Shown in pieces: positions 1 to 8,624 of a DNA stretch of 64,000 bases. The notes beneath the pieces are model-generated. The model was not told the origin of the DNA and searched no databases. It worked only from the letters and a program-made list of their open reading frames with translations. A program made the translations under genes and the position numbers. Each line of letters begins with the position of its first letter. The stretch's first letter is position 1. Source of the DNA: Phenylobacterium sp. (GTDB lineage: Bacteria; Pseudomonadota; Alphaproteobacteria; Caulobacterales; Caulobacteraceae); contig NZ_JAUSLW010000198.1 of assembly GCF_030645195.1 (NCBI RefSeq), forward strand, positions 62,001 through 126,000, read 5' to 3'.

Positions 1-231
1 CTCTATGCGCTGGCGCCCATCTACTATCCGGTTCAGGTGCGGGCCGCCGGCGCCGGCGCCGCCATCGCCGTGGGGCGGCTGGGGTCCATCGCCGGGCCCC
101 TGATCGCCGGAGAGTTGCGCGGCGCGGGCTACAGCGCCGACCAGGTGTTCCTGTCCATGGTGCCGGTGGTGCTGGTGGGGGCCGTGGCCGTGTTCGCGCT
201 GATGAGCGTGGGCAGGCCGGTGAAGGATTAG
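1..231 (+). CDS. MFS-type transporter, C-terminal fragment (5' end outside window)
   Basis: Open frame from base 1; 'YYPVQVRAAGAGAAIAVGRLGSIAGPLIAGEL' resembles the late TM helices of MFS transporters; stop at 229-231. Confidence 0.65.
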   Translation, partial: LYALAPIYYPVQVRAAGAGAAIAVGRLGSIAGPLIAGELRGAGYSADQVFLSMVPVVLVGAVAVFALMSVGRPVKD

Positions 232-248
232 ATCCGTCCACGAACGAC

Positions 249-419
249 ACGAACCATACGACCGAACTCAAGCGTGTCATCCCGGTTTTCGCGGCAGGCG
301 GAAAGACCGGGACCCAGACGCGCGGGGCGTGCCGGAGAGATCGGTGAGTATGGGTCCCGCACTTCCGGCCTTCGGCCTACACGCGGGATGGCACCCTTAA
401 GTTCGGTCGTATGGTTCGT
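249..419. repeat. Long intergenic inverted-repeat element (36-nt arms, 33/36 complementary)
   Basis: Left arm 249-284 ACGAACCATACGACCGAACTCAAGCGTGTCATCCCG; reverse complement of 384-419 is ACGAACCATACGACCGAACTTAAGGGTGCCATCCCG. Confidence 0.85.
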
Positions 420-440
420 ATTGTTGGTGGAACGACCTTC

Positions 441-1658
441 TCAGCCTGCCCGGATCGCCGCCATCGCCGCGCGCTTCACCTCGTCGGGCAGGGTGGTGAA
501 CCAGGCCTGGGGCGAGAGGCGCTCGGCCACCATCCGGCGGCCGTTGTCGGCCAGGCGCCGGGCCAGGTCCGGCTCGGCGCGCACGCGCCTGAGCGCCTCG
601 GCGGCGGCGTCGAGGTCGGGATCGGCCCAGGTCTGGCCCCTGTAGATGCCTTGGCTGTCCTCCACCGGGATCTGGCGGGCGGGGATCAGCAGGGCGCTTG
701 AGGCGTCCATGAAGTCCAGGTTCCCCGACCAGCCGGTGGCGATCACCGGGGTCCCCAGCGCCATGGCCTCGGCCGGGGTCAGGCCGAAGCCCTCGGCCCG
801 GTGCAGGGAGACCAGCACGTCGGCGCTGGCGATCAGGCTCTTGACCTGGGCATAGGGCCAGACCGCGTCCTCGATGGCGACGTTGGCCGGCGCCAGGCGG
901 CGCAGACGGGCCAGGTGATCGGGGAAGAGGTGGCCGTTCTGGGTCTTCATGACCAGGCGGGCGCTGGGGTCGTCGCCGAAGGCGCGGGCGAAGGCGCCGA
1001 TCACGCCCTCCGGGTTCTTGCGGGCCGCGGCGGAGTTGAAGTCGAACAGGCTGACCGCCAGGAAGCCCGGCGCGCGCGCGGCCGGGACCACATCGCGATA
1101 GTCCTCCAGGAAGAAGGGATGAGGCACCACGCGCACCGGGGCGGCGGCGCCGGAGAGCGCCTGGGCGGTATAGGCGCTGGGCGCCCAGATCCCGTCCACC
1201 AGGGCGCCGTCCTTCAGCCAGAGATCGGGCGCCCTGGGCAGCTCCCAGGCCCAGTAGCCGTAACGGGGGCCACGGACCCGCCTGGGGCCGAGGAAGGCCA
1301 GGGCCGCCAGCAATTCTGGCGGGTTGAGGTGGAAGATCCAGGGGCCTGCGGCCGGCGCCGGTCCGGCCTTGCCCAGCCAGTCCAGCCGGGCGGCCGAGAC
1401 GTCCACCTGCTCCACCGGCACGCCCAGGGCCTCGAAGGCGCGGACGGCCAGGCGGGCCGAGGCGGCGATGCCGTGGGAGCCCTCGAAGAACCCCACCACC
1501 CGGATCGGTCCGTCCACGGACTCCGCACCGTGCGGGGCCCGGGCCGAGGCGCGGACATAGGCCGCCAGCGCCCGGCTCAGCACCGGCTGGGCGGCGCGGC
1601 GCAGGGACTCCGGGACCAGGCCGCGCCAGAGGCGGCGGGCGGCGGCGACAGGGCTCAT
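441..1658 (-). CDS. Glycosyltransferase family 4-like protein
   Basis: ~405 aa from ATG at 1658; 'SADVLVSLHRAEGFGLTPAEAMALGTPVIATGWSGNLDFM' GT-B donor-site motif. The ORF-track extension to 3023 is frame shadow of the next gene. Confidence 0.82.
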   Translation of the reverse strand: MSPVAAARRLWRGLVPESLRRAAQPVLSRALAAYVRASARAPHGAESVDGPIRVVGFFEGSHGIAASARLAVRAFEALGVPVEQVDVSAARLDWLGKAGPAPAAGPWIFHLNPPELLAALAFLGPRRVRGPRYGYWAWELPRAPDLWLKDGALVDGIWAPSAYTAQALSGAAAPVRVVPHPFFLEDYRDVVPAARAPGFLAVSLFDFNSAAARKNPEGVIGAFARAFGDDPSARLVMKTQNGHLFPDHLARLRRLAPANVAIEDAVWPYAQVKSLIASADVLVSLHRAEGFGLTPAEAMALGTPVIATGWSGNLDFMDASSALLIPARQIPVEDSQGIYRGQTWADPDLDAAAEALRRVRAEPDLARRLADNGRRMVAERLSPQAWFTTLPDEVKRAAMAAIRAG

Positions 1659-3514
1659 GCCCGGGCCGCGCGCCAGGCCACCCCGTGGGCCAGCAGGGCG
1701 ATGGCGTCGGCGGGGACCAGGCCCCGGTCGGTCTGGAACACCACCTCGCCCACCTGGGCAGGCGCGGCGGCGGGCTCGCCCGAGGCGGTGAGGAAGCGGG
1801 TCGTGGCCGCCTCGAAGACCGGGGCGTTGGTCCCTTGCGCCCAGCGCTCCATCACCACCAGGGTCGGGCAGGCGCCGGTCGCCGGAGACCGCCGCGGGAC
1901 TTGGGGCGCGTGGCGGACGGTGAGGCGGGCCAGCCGGAAGACCGGATGGTTGCGAACGCTCGCCGGCAGGGCCGCGATATCGATCCCGAGTTCGGCCAGG
2001 CCGCCGCCGATCAGCCAGCGGAGGTAGGCGAACCCCTGGCGGAAGCCGCCAAGCGGGAACAGCCGCTGCAGGTCTCCGCGATCCTCCCAGATGTCGAGGA
2101 ACAGGCGCGGGAAGGGCAGGCCCCTGGCCAGGCGGGCCGCCAGCGTCTCCAGGCTGGGATCTGTCAGGCCGTGCGGCCAGCCGGCGCGATCGGCCAGGCC
2201 GTAGGCGGCCACCTGCAGGCGGGCCTCGGGCGCCTCGCCCACCACATAGCGGGCGGCGCGGGCCACGAGGCCGGAGTCGCAGATGTCGGTGGGCAGCAGG
2301 CGGGCGTCGAACCGGCCGGCCAGGGCCTCGGGCCCCAGCAGCCAGGCCCGCAGGCCCCTGTCGTCGTCGGCGAAGCGGTCGCGCAGGTCCTTCCGCGCCG
2401 CCAGCATCGCGGCCAGGGCCGGGGCGGGCGAGGTCTCCCCCAGCCAGCGGACCAACTCCTCCGACGGACTGAGCCACGGCCCCGGCGGCGGGGCGACCGG
2501 CTGGCGGGCGCTCGCGCCGGAGGGGGCGTCGAGCCAAGCCTCCGCCGCCGCCGTCAGGCCGCCGCCGAAGGGCTCGCGGGCCCGCGCCGCCGCCAGCATC
2601 CGTCGGCGTTGCTCGGGGCTCACCAGCCGCCCCGAGGGGAAGGCGCGGTGGCCATAGGGCGTGGACCGGGTCGTGGCGTGACCGTTGCGCAGCATGGCGC
2701 CGGCATAGGCCTTCAGCAGCTCGGCCAGGGGCGAGCCCGGGACGACCTTGATGCGGTCCTGGTGCTTGGAGAGCAGGTCGGGGCGGGCGGGATCGAAGCC
2801 CGAGAAGTGGAAGAAGGCGAGGGGCTCGCCGTCCACCCGCCAGCCGTCGGCGGCCTTCTCCAGCGTCCGGCCCTCCAGGTTCCAGTAGGCGAGGTTGAGC
2901 GCCGGCGTGCGCAGGATGGCCAGGTCGCTGACCAGGCCTGGCGCCAGGTCCATCCACTTCTGATCGGTGAACAGGCCGGCCGCGAAATCCACCCGGCAGT
3001 CGAATTCCAGTTTCTCGGCCCACCAGGCCAGCAGGGCCTCGATCTGCGGCTCATCGCGCACAGCCATGAAGCCGAGATTGTAGGCGCCGGAGGTCAGGAT
3101 GACGTGGTCGTTGGGATTGGCGTCGCCCTTGAGGGGGCGGGTCATGTGCGGGGTCAGGACCAGGGGCGCGCGGGCCAGGGCCTCACGGACCTCGGTGAGC
3201 GGCCGGCAGACGTAGATGTCGGGGTCCAGATAGACCGCCGAGGTCACGCCGGGCTCGGCCAGCAGGGCGCGGAAGGCGTGCGGCTTGACCGCGGTGTTCA
3301 GCTCCAGGGCGTCGTAATAGGCGCACAGGTTGGCGAAGTTGGGTGTGATGGTCCCGGCCTCGATCACCCGGATGGCCTTGTCGGAAAAGGCGATCGGTCC
3401 GTCGGTGGCGATGACCACGCGAGCCACGCCGGGCTCGGCCGCGGCCAGGCTCTCCATCAGGGTCGCCGCCTGGGCCGCATAGTTGCGCGATACGATGGTG
3501 AAGACGACGTCCAC
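1655..3514 (-). CDS. Glycosyltransferase-like protein (GT-A-like N-terminus with long C-terminal domain)
   Basis: 619 aa; 'VVFTIVSRNYAAQAATLMESL...AVYLDPDIYVCRPL' (DxD-like); 4-nt ATGA overlap with downstream gene. Confidence 0.75.
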   Translation of the reverse strand: MDVVFTIVSRNYAAQAATLMESLAAAEPGVARVVIATDGPIAFSDKAIRVIEAGTITPNFANLCAYYDALELNTAVKPHAFRALLAEPGVTSAVYLDPDIYVCRPLTEVREALARAPLVLTPHMTRPLKGDANPNDHVILTSGAYNLGFMAVRDEPQIEALLAWWAEKLEFDCRVDFAAGLFTDQKWMDLAPGLVSDLAILRTPALNLAYWNLEGRTLEKAADGWRVDGEPLAFFHFSGFDPARPDLLSKHQDRIKVVPGSPLAELLKAYAGAMLRNGHATTRSTPYGHRAFPSGRLVSPEQRRRMLAAARAREPFGGGLTAAAEAWLDAPSGASARQPVAPPPGPWLSPSEELVRWLGETSPAPALAAMLAARKDLRDRFADDDRGLRAWLLGPEALAGRFDARLLPTDICDSGLVARAARYVVGEAPEARLQVAAYGLADRAGWPHGLTDPSLETLAARLARGLPFPRLFLDIWEDRGDLQRLFPLGGFRQGFAYLRWLIGGGLAELGIDIAALPASVRNHPVFRLARLTVRHAPQVPRRSPATGACPTLVVMERWAQGTNAPVFEAATTRFLTASGEPAAAPAQVGEVVFQTDRGLVPADAIALLAHGVAWRAARA

Positions 3515-3568
3515 GGGGTCTCGCGCCTGCCTCTGGGATCGTTGGTCTAGCAGTCCCGGGCCGCGCCG

Positions 3569-4324
3569 TCAGGCGTCGGCGAGCAGGTCGTCCAGGTTCT
3601 TGACGCTGGTGACCGCCGAGGCGACGCCGCCCTTCATCACCATGACCTTGTTGCAGTAGAGGCGGATCAGATCGATGTCGTGGGAGGCCAGCACCAGGAT
3701 GCCGGCCCGCTCCATCAGCGACAGCAGCCGCTTGTGGGCGATCTTCTGGAATTGGGCGTCGCCGACCGCGATCCATTCGTCCATCAGCAGCACATCGGCG
3801 TCGACGGCGGTGGCCACGGCGAAGGCCAGGCGCGCCTGCATGCCGGCGGAATAGGTCTTCAGTGGCATGGCCAGGAAGGGACCCAGGCCGGTGAAATCGC
3901 CGATCTCCTCCAGCTTGTCCTCGATCTCGCGGGCGCTCAGGCCGGCGATGCGGCCCCGAAGGCGGATGTTGTCATAGCCGGTGGCCGAGGCGTCGATGCC
4001 CAGGTTGAGGTCCAGCAGGGAGGCGATCTGGCCGTGAATCTCGATCTGGCCCTCGTCGGGCTCATAGGCCCCCGACAGAGCCCGCAGCAGGGTGGTCTTG
4101 CCCGAGCCGTTGTGGCCGATCAGCCCCAGCCGGTCGCCGGCCTTGAGCTTGATATTCACCTTGGAGAGCGCCGTGACCTCGGTGGCCCCGGTCAGGGACG
4201 AGCCCAGGCGGCCCCCCACCGTGACCACGGCCAGGCTCTTCTTCAGCGACTTGGCGTCCACCCCATAGACGGGGAAGCGCATGGTCAGGTCGCTGACCAC
4301 GATGGAGACCTGCGGGCCCTTCAT
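3569..4324 (-). CDS. Polysaccharide export ABC transporter ATP-binding protein (Wzt-type)
   Basis: Walker A 'GHNGSGKTTLL', 'YSAGMQARLAFAVATAVDADVLLMDEW', ATG at 4324. Confidence 0.9.
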   Translation of the reverse strand: MKGPQVSIVVSDLTMRFPVYGVDAKSLKKSLAVVTVGGRLGSSLTGATEVTALSKVNIKLKAGDRLGLIGHNGSGKTTLLRALSGAYEPDEGQIEIHGQIASLLDLNLGIDASATGYDNIRLRGRIAGLSAREIEDKLEEIGDFTGLGPFLAMPLKTYSAGMQARLAFAVATAVDADVLLMDEWIAVGDAQFQKIAHKRLLSLMERAGILVLASHDIDLIRLYCNKVMVMKGGVASAVTSVKNLDDLLADA

Positions 4325-5163
4325 AGGTAGTGCACGATCCGGCGGCGGGTGAGGGCGAAGGCGGTGAAGGCGCCGGCCCAGCCCAGGACGGCGAGCAGGG
4401 CCAGGATCGGATAGGTCCCCGATCCCGACTGGCCGCCCATCAGCGGGGTGCGGATGCCGTCGATCATGTGGAAGAAGGGGTTCAGCACCAGCAGGGCGTG
4501 GGCCCTGCCGCCGCTCATACGGCCGGGCTGCCAGAAGATCGGGGTCATGAACATGGCGAACTGCATGATCGAGCCGACGATCTGCGGCACGTCGCGGAAG
4601 CGGGCCGAGGCGATGCCGACCGCCATGCTGACCCAGGAGACATTGAGCATCAGCAGGGCCAGGCCGAGCACGGCCATGGGCAGGTTGGCCACCTTCCAGT
4701 AGCCGAACCAGATCAGCACCACGACCACGATCACCAGGTGGTGGGCGAGCGTGATCAGGTTGCGCAGCACCGTGCGCCACACGAAGGTGAACATCGGCAG
4801 CGAGGTCTGGCTGAGCATGCCCGAGGCATGGACGAAGGTGTCGCAGCCCTCGGTGACGACGCCGACGATGACGCCCCAGAAGACGATGCCCAGGGCCACG
4901 AAGGGCATGTATTCCTGGATCGGGACCTTGAAGATCTCGGCGTAGAGGAAGCCCATTCCCAGGACCATCAGGCCCATGGAGAGCGTGATCCAGAACGGGC
5001 CCAGGATCGAACCGCGATAGCGCGAGACGATGTCGTGCCAGGCGAGCGACCAGGCCAGGTCGATGCGTTTCGTCGAGGCCTTGAGGTCAGCGAACGCCAT
5101 GCCGAATTCGTGCAGGGTCCCGTGGCGGCCCGTGCGCAGCATGTGTTCCGAGGTTTGCATCAA
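4321..5163 (-). CDS. ABC-2 type polysaccharide export permease (Wzm-type)
   Basis: 280 aa, 'DLAWSLAWHDIVSRYRGSILGPFWITLSMGLMVLGMGFLY'; overlaps the ATPase start. Confidence 0.9.
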   Translation of the reverse strand: MMQTSEHMLRTGRHGTLHEFGMAFADLKASTKRIDLAWSLAWHDIVSRYRGSILGPFWITLSMGLMVLGMGFLYAEIFKVPIQEYMPFVALGIVFWGVIVGVVTEGCDTFVHASGMLSQTSLPMFTFVWRTVLRNLITLAHHLVIVVVVLIWFGYWKVANLPMAVLGLALLMLNVSWVSMAVGIASARFRDVPQIVGSIMQFAMFMTPIFWQPGRMSGGRAHALLVLNPFFHMIDGIRTPLMGGQSGSGTYPILALLAVLGWAGAFTAFALTRRRIVHYL

Positions 5164-5295
5164 CTCTCCCGACCGGGGCCGCTGGTAACAGGTCGCATTT
5201 TGCGGCGCAAGCGTGGCGCCGGGCCGCGAATTCCCCGGGAATCAGCGGTGTTCCAGCGCCCGTGTCGGCGATCTCGGAGCTCAGGAGGCGCGATC

Positions 5296-5676
5296 CTAGC
5301 GCGACGGGGGCTCGAACAGCTCGATCGGGTTGCCCGAGGGGTCCTCGATGAGGATCTGCTTGCCGCCGTTGCCCTGCACGATCTCGTTGCGGAAACGGCC
5401 GCCCGCCGCCTTGAGCCTTTCGACCTCCGCCTCGAGATCCCCGACCGCCAGCTGGATGCGGTTCCAGCCGCCGGGGGCGGGCGCGTCGCCATTGGGCATG
5501 CTCTGGCCCGCGCCCCCGGCGCCGGGGCGGTTCAGCAACATTCGCAGCGGCCCACGGCTGAGCATCGCGAAGCCCGGCCCCGCCTGCATGTCGACGGTGA
5601 ACCCCAGCAGATCGCGATAGAAGGCGACGGCCGCGTCCATGTCGGCGACGAAGTAACGCACGCTTACGGTATCCAT
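5296..5676 (-). CDS. VOC (glyoxalase/bleomycin resistance) family protein
   Basis: 'VRYFVADMDAAVAFYRDLLGFTV...LIEDPSGNPIELFEP'. Confidence 0.88.
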   Translation of the reverse strand: MDTVSVRYFVADMDAAVAFYRDLLGFTVDMQAGPGFAMLSRGPLRMLLNRPGAGGAGQSMPNGDAPAPGGWNRIQLAVGDLEAEVERLKAAGGRFRNEIVQGNGGKQILIEDPSGNPIELFEPPSR

Positions 5677-5806
5677 CGAAGTCTCCGTTCGGTTTGTGGG
5701 CTTCGCGCCCATTGCGCGCTTCACCCGGGAGAAAGGAGGGCCGCCGAACTCCGACGGTCCAGGTGGACAGCAGCTCGGCAAGAGCGCTGCTGGGAGAGGG
5801 GCGGCC

Positions 5807-6298
5807 TTACGGCTCGGCGATGGCCTCGACATAGGCCTGCTGGCGGTCGAAGAGCCGGCTCCAGGCGACGAGGTGGTTGTCGCGCCGCTCAAGGTTGGCG
5901 AAGGGGGTTTGGTGGAAGGTCTGCACCGTCATGCCGTTGCGTTCGGCCAGCGTCACGGTCACCACGCTCTCCGCCCCGCCGGAGGGACCGGAGTCCCAGG
6001 CGAAGGTGAAGACGATCTTCTTGTCGCGTTCGATCTCGCGGTAGACGCCGCCCTGCCATTGCTCGCCGAACTGGGCCGAGTTGATACAGGCGCGCCAGGC
6101 GCCGCCCTCGCGGAAGTCATGGGTGAAATGGGCGCAGGTGACCCCCTTCGGTCCCCACCAGCGGACGCGATGCGCCGGGTCCTCCCAGAGGCGGAACACC
6201 AGGGCGGCGGGCGCGGCGAAGGCGCGGACGATGAAGAGTTCGTCGTCGGGCACGGGAGAGCCGTGCGCCGGGCGGCGGGGCTCAATGCTTGCGCCCAT
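5807..6298 (-). CDS. SRPBCC / AHSA1-domain protein
   Basis: 'FAAPAALVFRLWEDPAHRVRWWGPKG...'; ATG at 6298, overlaps ArsR gene. Confidence 0.87.
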   Translation of the reverse strand: MGASIEPRRPAHGSPVPDDELFIVRAFAAPAALVFRLWEDPAHRVRWWGPKGVTCAHFTHDFREGGAWRACINSAQFGEQWQGGVYREIERDKKIVFTFAWDSGPSGGAESVVTVTLAERNGMTVQTFHQTPFANLERRDNHLVAWSRLFDRQQAYVEAIAEP

Positions 6299-6635
6299 GG
6301 GGCTTTCCCTTGGTGAGCTCGGACAGATAGGCGTCCATCCTGTCGAAGCTGCCATCCCAGAAGCGGCGGTAGTGCTCGAGCCAGCCGGCGAGGTCCTTCA
6401 AGGGCCCCGCCTCCAACCGGGCGGGCCGCCACTGGGCCTCGCGGCCGCGGGATATCAGGCCCGCGGCCTCCAGAACCTTCAGGTGCCGCGACACCGCCGG
6501 CAGGCTGATGTCGAACGGCTCGGCGAGCTCGCCCACCGTGGCCTCGCCATCCGCCAGCCGCGCCAGGATCGCCCGGCGGGTGGGGTCGGCCAGCGCCGAG
6601 AGCGTCGCGCTCAAGGGGTCCGTCGCCGCCTGCAT
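6282..6635 (-). CDS. ArsR-family winged-helix transcriptional regulator
   Basis: 'LSALADPTRRAILARLADGEATVGELAEPFDISLPAVSRHLKVLEAAGLI'. Confidence 0.92.
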   Translation of the reverse strand: MQAATDPLSATLSALADPTRRAILARLADGEATVGELAEPFDISLPAVSRHLKVLEAAGLISRGREAQWRPARLEAGPLKDLAGWLEHYRRFWDGSFDRMDAYLSELTKGKPHGRKH

Positions 6636-6651
6636 TTAACAAAATCCATAA

Positions 6652-6667
6652 TTAACGTATAGGTTAA
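6652..6667. promoter_or_regulatory. Candidate operator upstream of arsR-like gene
   Basis: TTAACGTATAGGTTAA: 5-bp inverted arms (TTAAC/GTTAA) 17 bp upstream of the ATG, in a locally AT-rich stretch. Confidence 0.5.
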
Positions 6668-6724
6668 ATAGTCAGGCGCATCAAGCCCGTCAAGCCAGGT
6701 GGGCCGCCACGGAGGAGGGCGCTC

Positions 6725-7450
6725 CTAGAGCTCGCCGTCGTCCTCGAAGGGGGGCGGGCTGGTCTTCATGTGGGCGTGGTCGGCGCGATACTGGTTGAAG
6801 TGGCGCCGATCGGCGGCAGAGGGCTGCGCCGTGTTGCGCACCAGGCCGCCATAGGCCAGTTCGCGGGCCGTGCGCTTGCGGACCACGAACTCGATCCCGC
6901 ATTCGCCGATGGGGGTGAGCGTCTGGTCGAAACGGGGCAGGTCATAGCGGAAGGTGGAATTCAGCAGGGCCAGCCGCTCGATGTCGGCCGCCTCGCCCAG
7001 GCCCGACAAGAGATTCACCAGGTTGATGGACCTGTCGCTCCAGGAGCGGCTCTTCAGGACCGTGAAGGTCCATTTGTGGTCGCGGTTGTGGGTGGAGGGG
7101 AAGACCCCCTGCTCATAGAGGTCCTCGTCCGGCACCGTCACCACCAGGAAGCCGCCGGGCTTGATCACCCGGAACCAGGAGGCGAGCCCCTCGACGGGAT
7201 CGACCAGGTGCTCCAGGCAGTGGCTGGAATGGACGAAGTCCAGGCTCTCGGCCGCCAGGCCCGCCAGCTGCTGCGCGTCGCCGTCCTCCCAGTCCCAGAC
7301 CCGCACGCCGGTGATGGCCGGGAAAAATTGGGCGTAGAGCGACAGGGGATCGGGCTTGCCGCCGATGTCGAGGCCCTCGCCCATGAACCAGCGCCGGGCG
7401 AAGTTGGGGTCGGCCATGCGCCGGACGATGGACTTGGAGAGCTCTTTCAC
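6725..7450 (-). CDS. Class I SAM-dependent methyltransferase-like protein
   Basis: 241 aa; 'LDFVHSSHCLEHLVDPVEGLASWFRVIKPGGFLVVTVPDED'. Confidence 0.85.
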   Translation of the reverse strand: MKELSKSIVRRMADPNFARRWFMGEGLDIGGKPDPLSLYAQFFPAITGVRVWDWEDGDAQQLAGLAAESLDFVHSSHCLEHLVDPVEGLASWFRVIKPGGFLVVTVPDEDLYEQGVFPSTHNRDHKWTFTVLKSRSWSDRSINLVNLLSGLGEAADIERLALLNSTFRYDLPRFDQTLTPIGECGIEFVVRKRTARELAYGGLVRNTAQPSAADRRHFNQYRADHAHMKTSPPPFEDDGEL

Positions 7451-7476
7451 GCTTCGGCTCTAGCCGTTTTCGCCGC

Positions 7477-8514
7477 TCACCGCACCACCCAGGATTCGGC
7501 GCCGACATCGGTGAAGCGCGCCGACTGGGCGGTGCCGCCGAAGCTGGCCAGCAGGCGCTTGAGCCCGTCGCGCCGGGTGGGGTCGATGAGGAACATCATG
7601 AAGCCGCCGCCGCCGGCCCCGCTGACCTTGCCGCCGAAGGCCCCAAAGGCCTTGGCCGCCTCATAGACCTCGTCGATCTTGGCCGAGGAGATCTTGGCGG
7701 CAGTGAGCTTCTTGGCTGTCCAGCCTGAGTCGAGCAGGGCCCCGAAGCGGGGCAGATCGCCGGCCCGTAGGGCCTCGCGCATCGAAAAAGCCCCCGCCTT
7801 CAACTCGTGCAGGCCCTCCAGGGCCTTGGGCGCGTGGGCCTTCATATTGGCGGTCTGCTCGTCGACGATCGAGGCCGATTCCCGGGAGACTCCGGTGAAG
7901 TAGAGCACCAGGGAGGCCTCCAGCTCCTTCATCACGGCGGGATCGACCTCCACCGGATCGACGTCCACCCGGTCGCCGGACTGGAAGTGCATCAGGTTCA
8001 GGCCGCCGAAGGCCGCGGCGTACTGGTCCTGGTGGCCGCCGGCCAGGCCCAGCTCCCGCCGCTCGATGTCGAAGGCCAGGGCGGCGACGGCCTGGGCGTC
8101 CATGGGGATCTCCAGGAACCGGCGGAAGGCCTCCACCATGGCCACCACCAGGGCCGAGGACGACCCCAGGCCCGAGCCCGGCGGACAGTCGGCGTAGGTG
8201 GTGAGCGTCAGGGGAATGGCCTGCCCCTCCGCATGGTCGGCCATGAAGCGGTTATAGACCCCCTTGAGCAGCCGCAGGGGCTCGTCGGTGGGCAGCGGCG
8301 CGGTCGCCGCGGCGTTCCAGTAGTGTTCGCGATCGGCGGCCACCAGGCGGACCTGGTTGTCGTCGCGCCGTTCCAGGCTGACATGGGCGAAGAGGTCGAT
8401 GGCGGCGTTCAGCACCACCCCCCCATGCTCGTCGCAATAGGGGGAGACGTCGGTGCCGCCGCCGCCGAAGCCGAGCCGGAGCGGCGCGCGGGCGCGCACC
8501 AGGTGGTGGGGCAT
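7477..8514 (-). CDS. GHMP kinase, D-glycero-D-manno-heptose 7-phosphate kinase-like
   Basis: 'RARAPLRLGFGGGGTDVSPYCDEHGGVVLNAAIDLFAHVSL', 'CPPGSGLGSSSALVVAMVEAF'; ATG at 8514. Confidence 0.85.
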   Translation of the reverse strand: MPHHLVRARAPLRLGFGGGGTDVSPYCDEHGGVVLNAAIDLFAHVSLERRDDNQVRLVAADREHYWNAAATAPLPTDEPLRLLKGVYNRFMADHAEGQAIPLTLTTYADCPPGSGLGSSSALVVAMVEAFRRFLEIPMDAQAVAALAFDIERRELGLAGGHQDQYAAAFGGLNLMHFQSGDRVDVDPVEVDPAVMKELEASLVLYFTGVSRESASIVDEQTANMKAHAPKALEGLHELKAGAFSMREALRAGDLPRFGALLDSGWTAKKLTAAKISSAKIDEVYEAAKAFGAFGGKVSGAGGGGFMMFLIDPTRRDGLKRLLASFGGTAQSARFTDVGAESWVVR

Positions 8515-8624
8515 GGGTCTCGCCGCTTGAGGGACGTCAGGTCGGCTTCGGGGGTAGTCGCAGGCCGCGCGCTTTGCAACCGCCGGGAGCCATGCTAGCC
8601 GACCAGGATAGGGGAAAACGCCTG

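Noticed and set aside
1659-3023. N-terminal extension of the 441..3023 minus-strand ORF
   Set aside because: Overlaps the bona fide glycosyltransferase at 1655-3514 in another frame; Arg/Pro/Gly-rich shadow; real start is ATG at 1658
4330-6009. 559-aa plus-strand ORF over the Wzm permease and VOC genes
   Set aside because: Antisense to well-supported genes; His/Glu/Gly-rich composition typical of shadow ORFs
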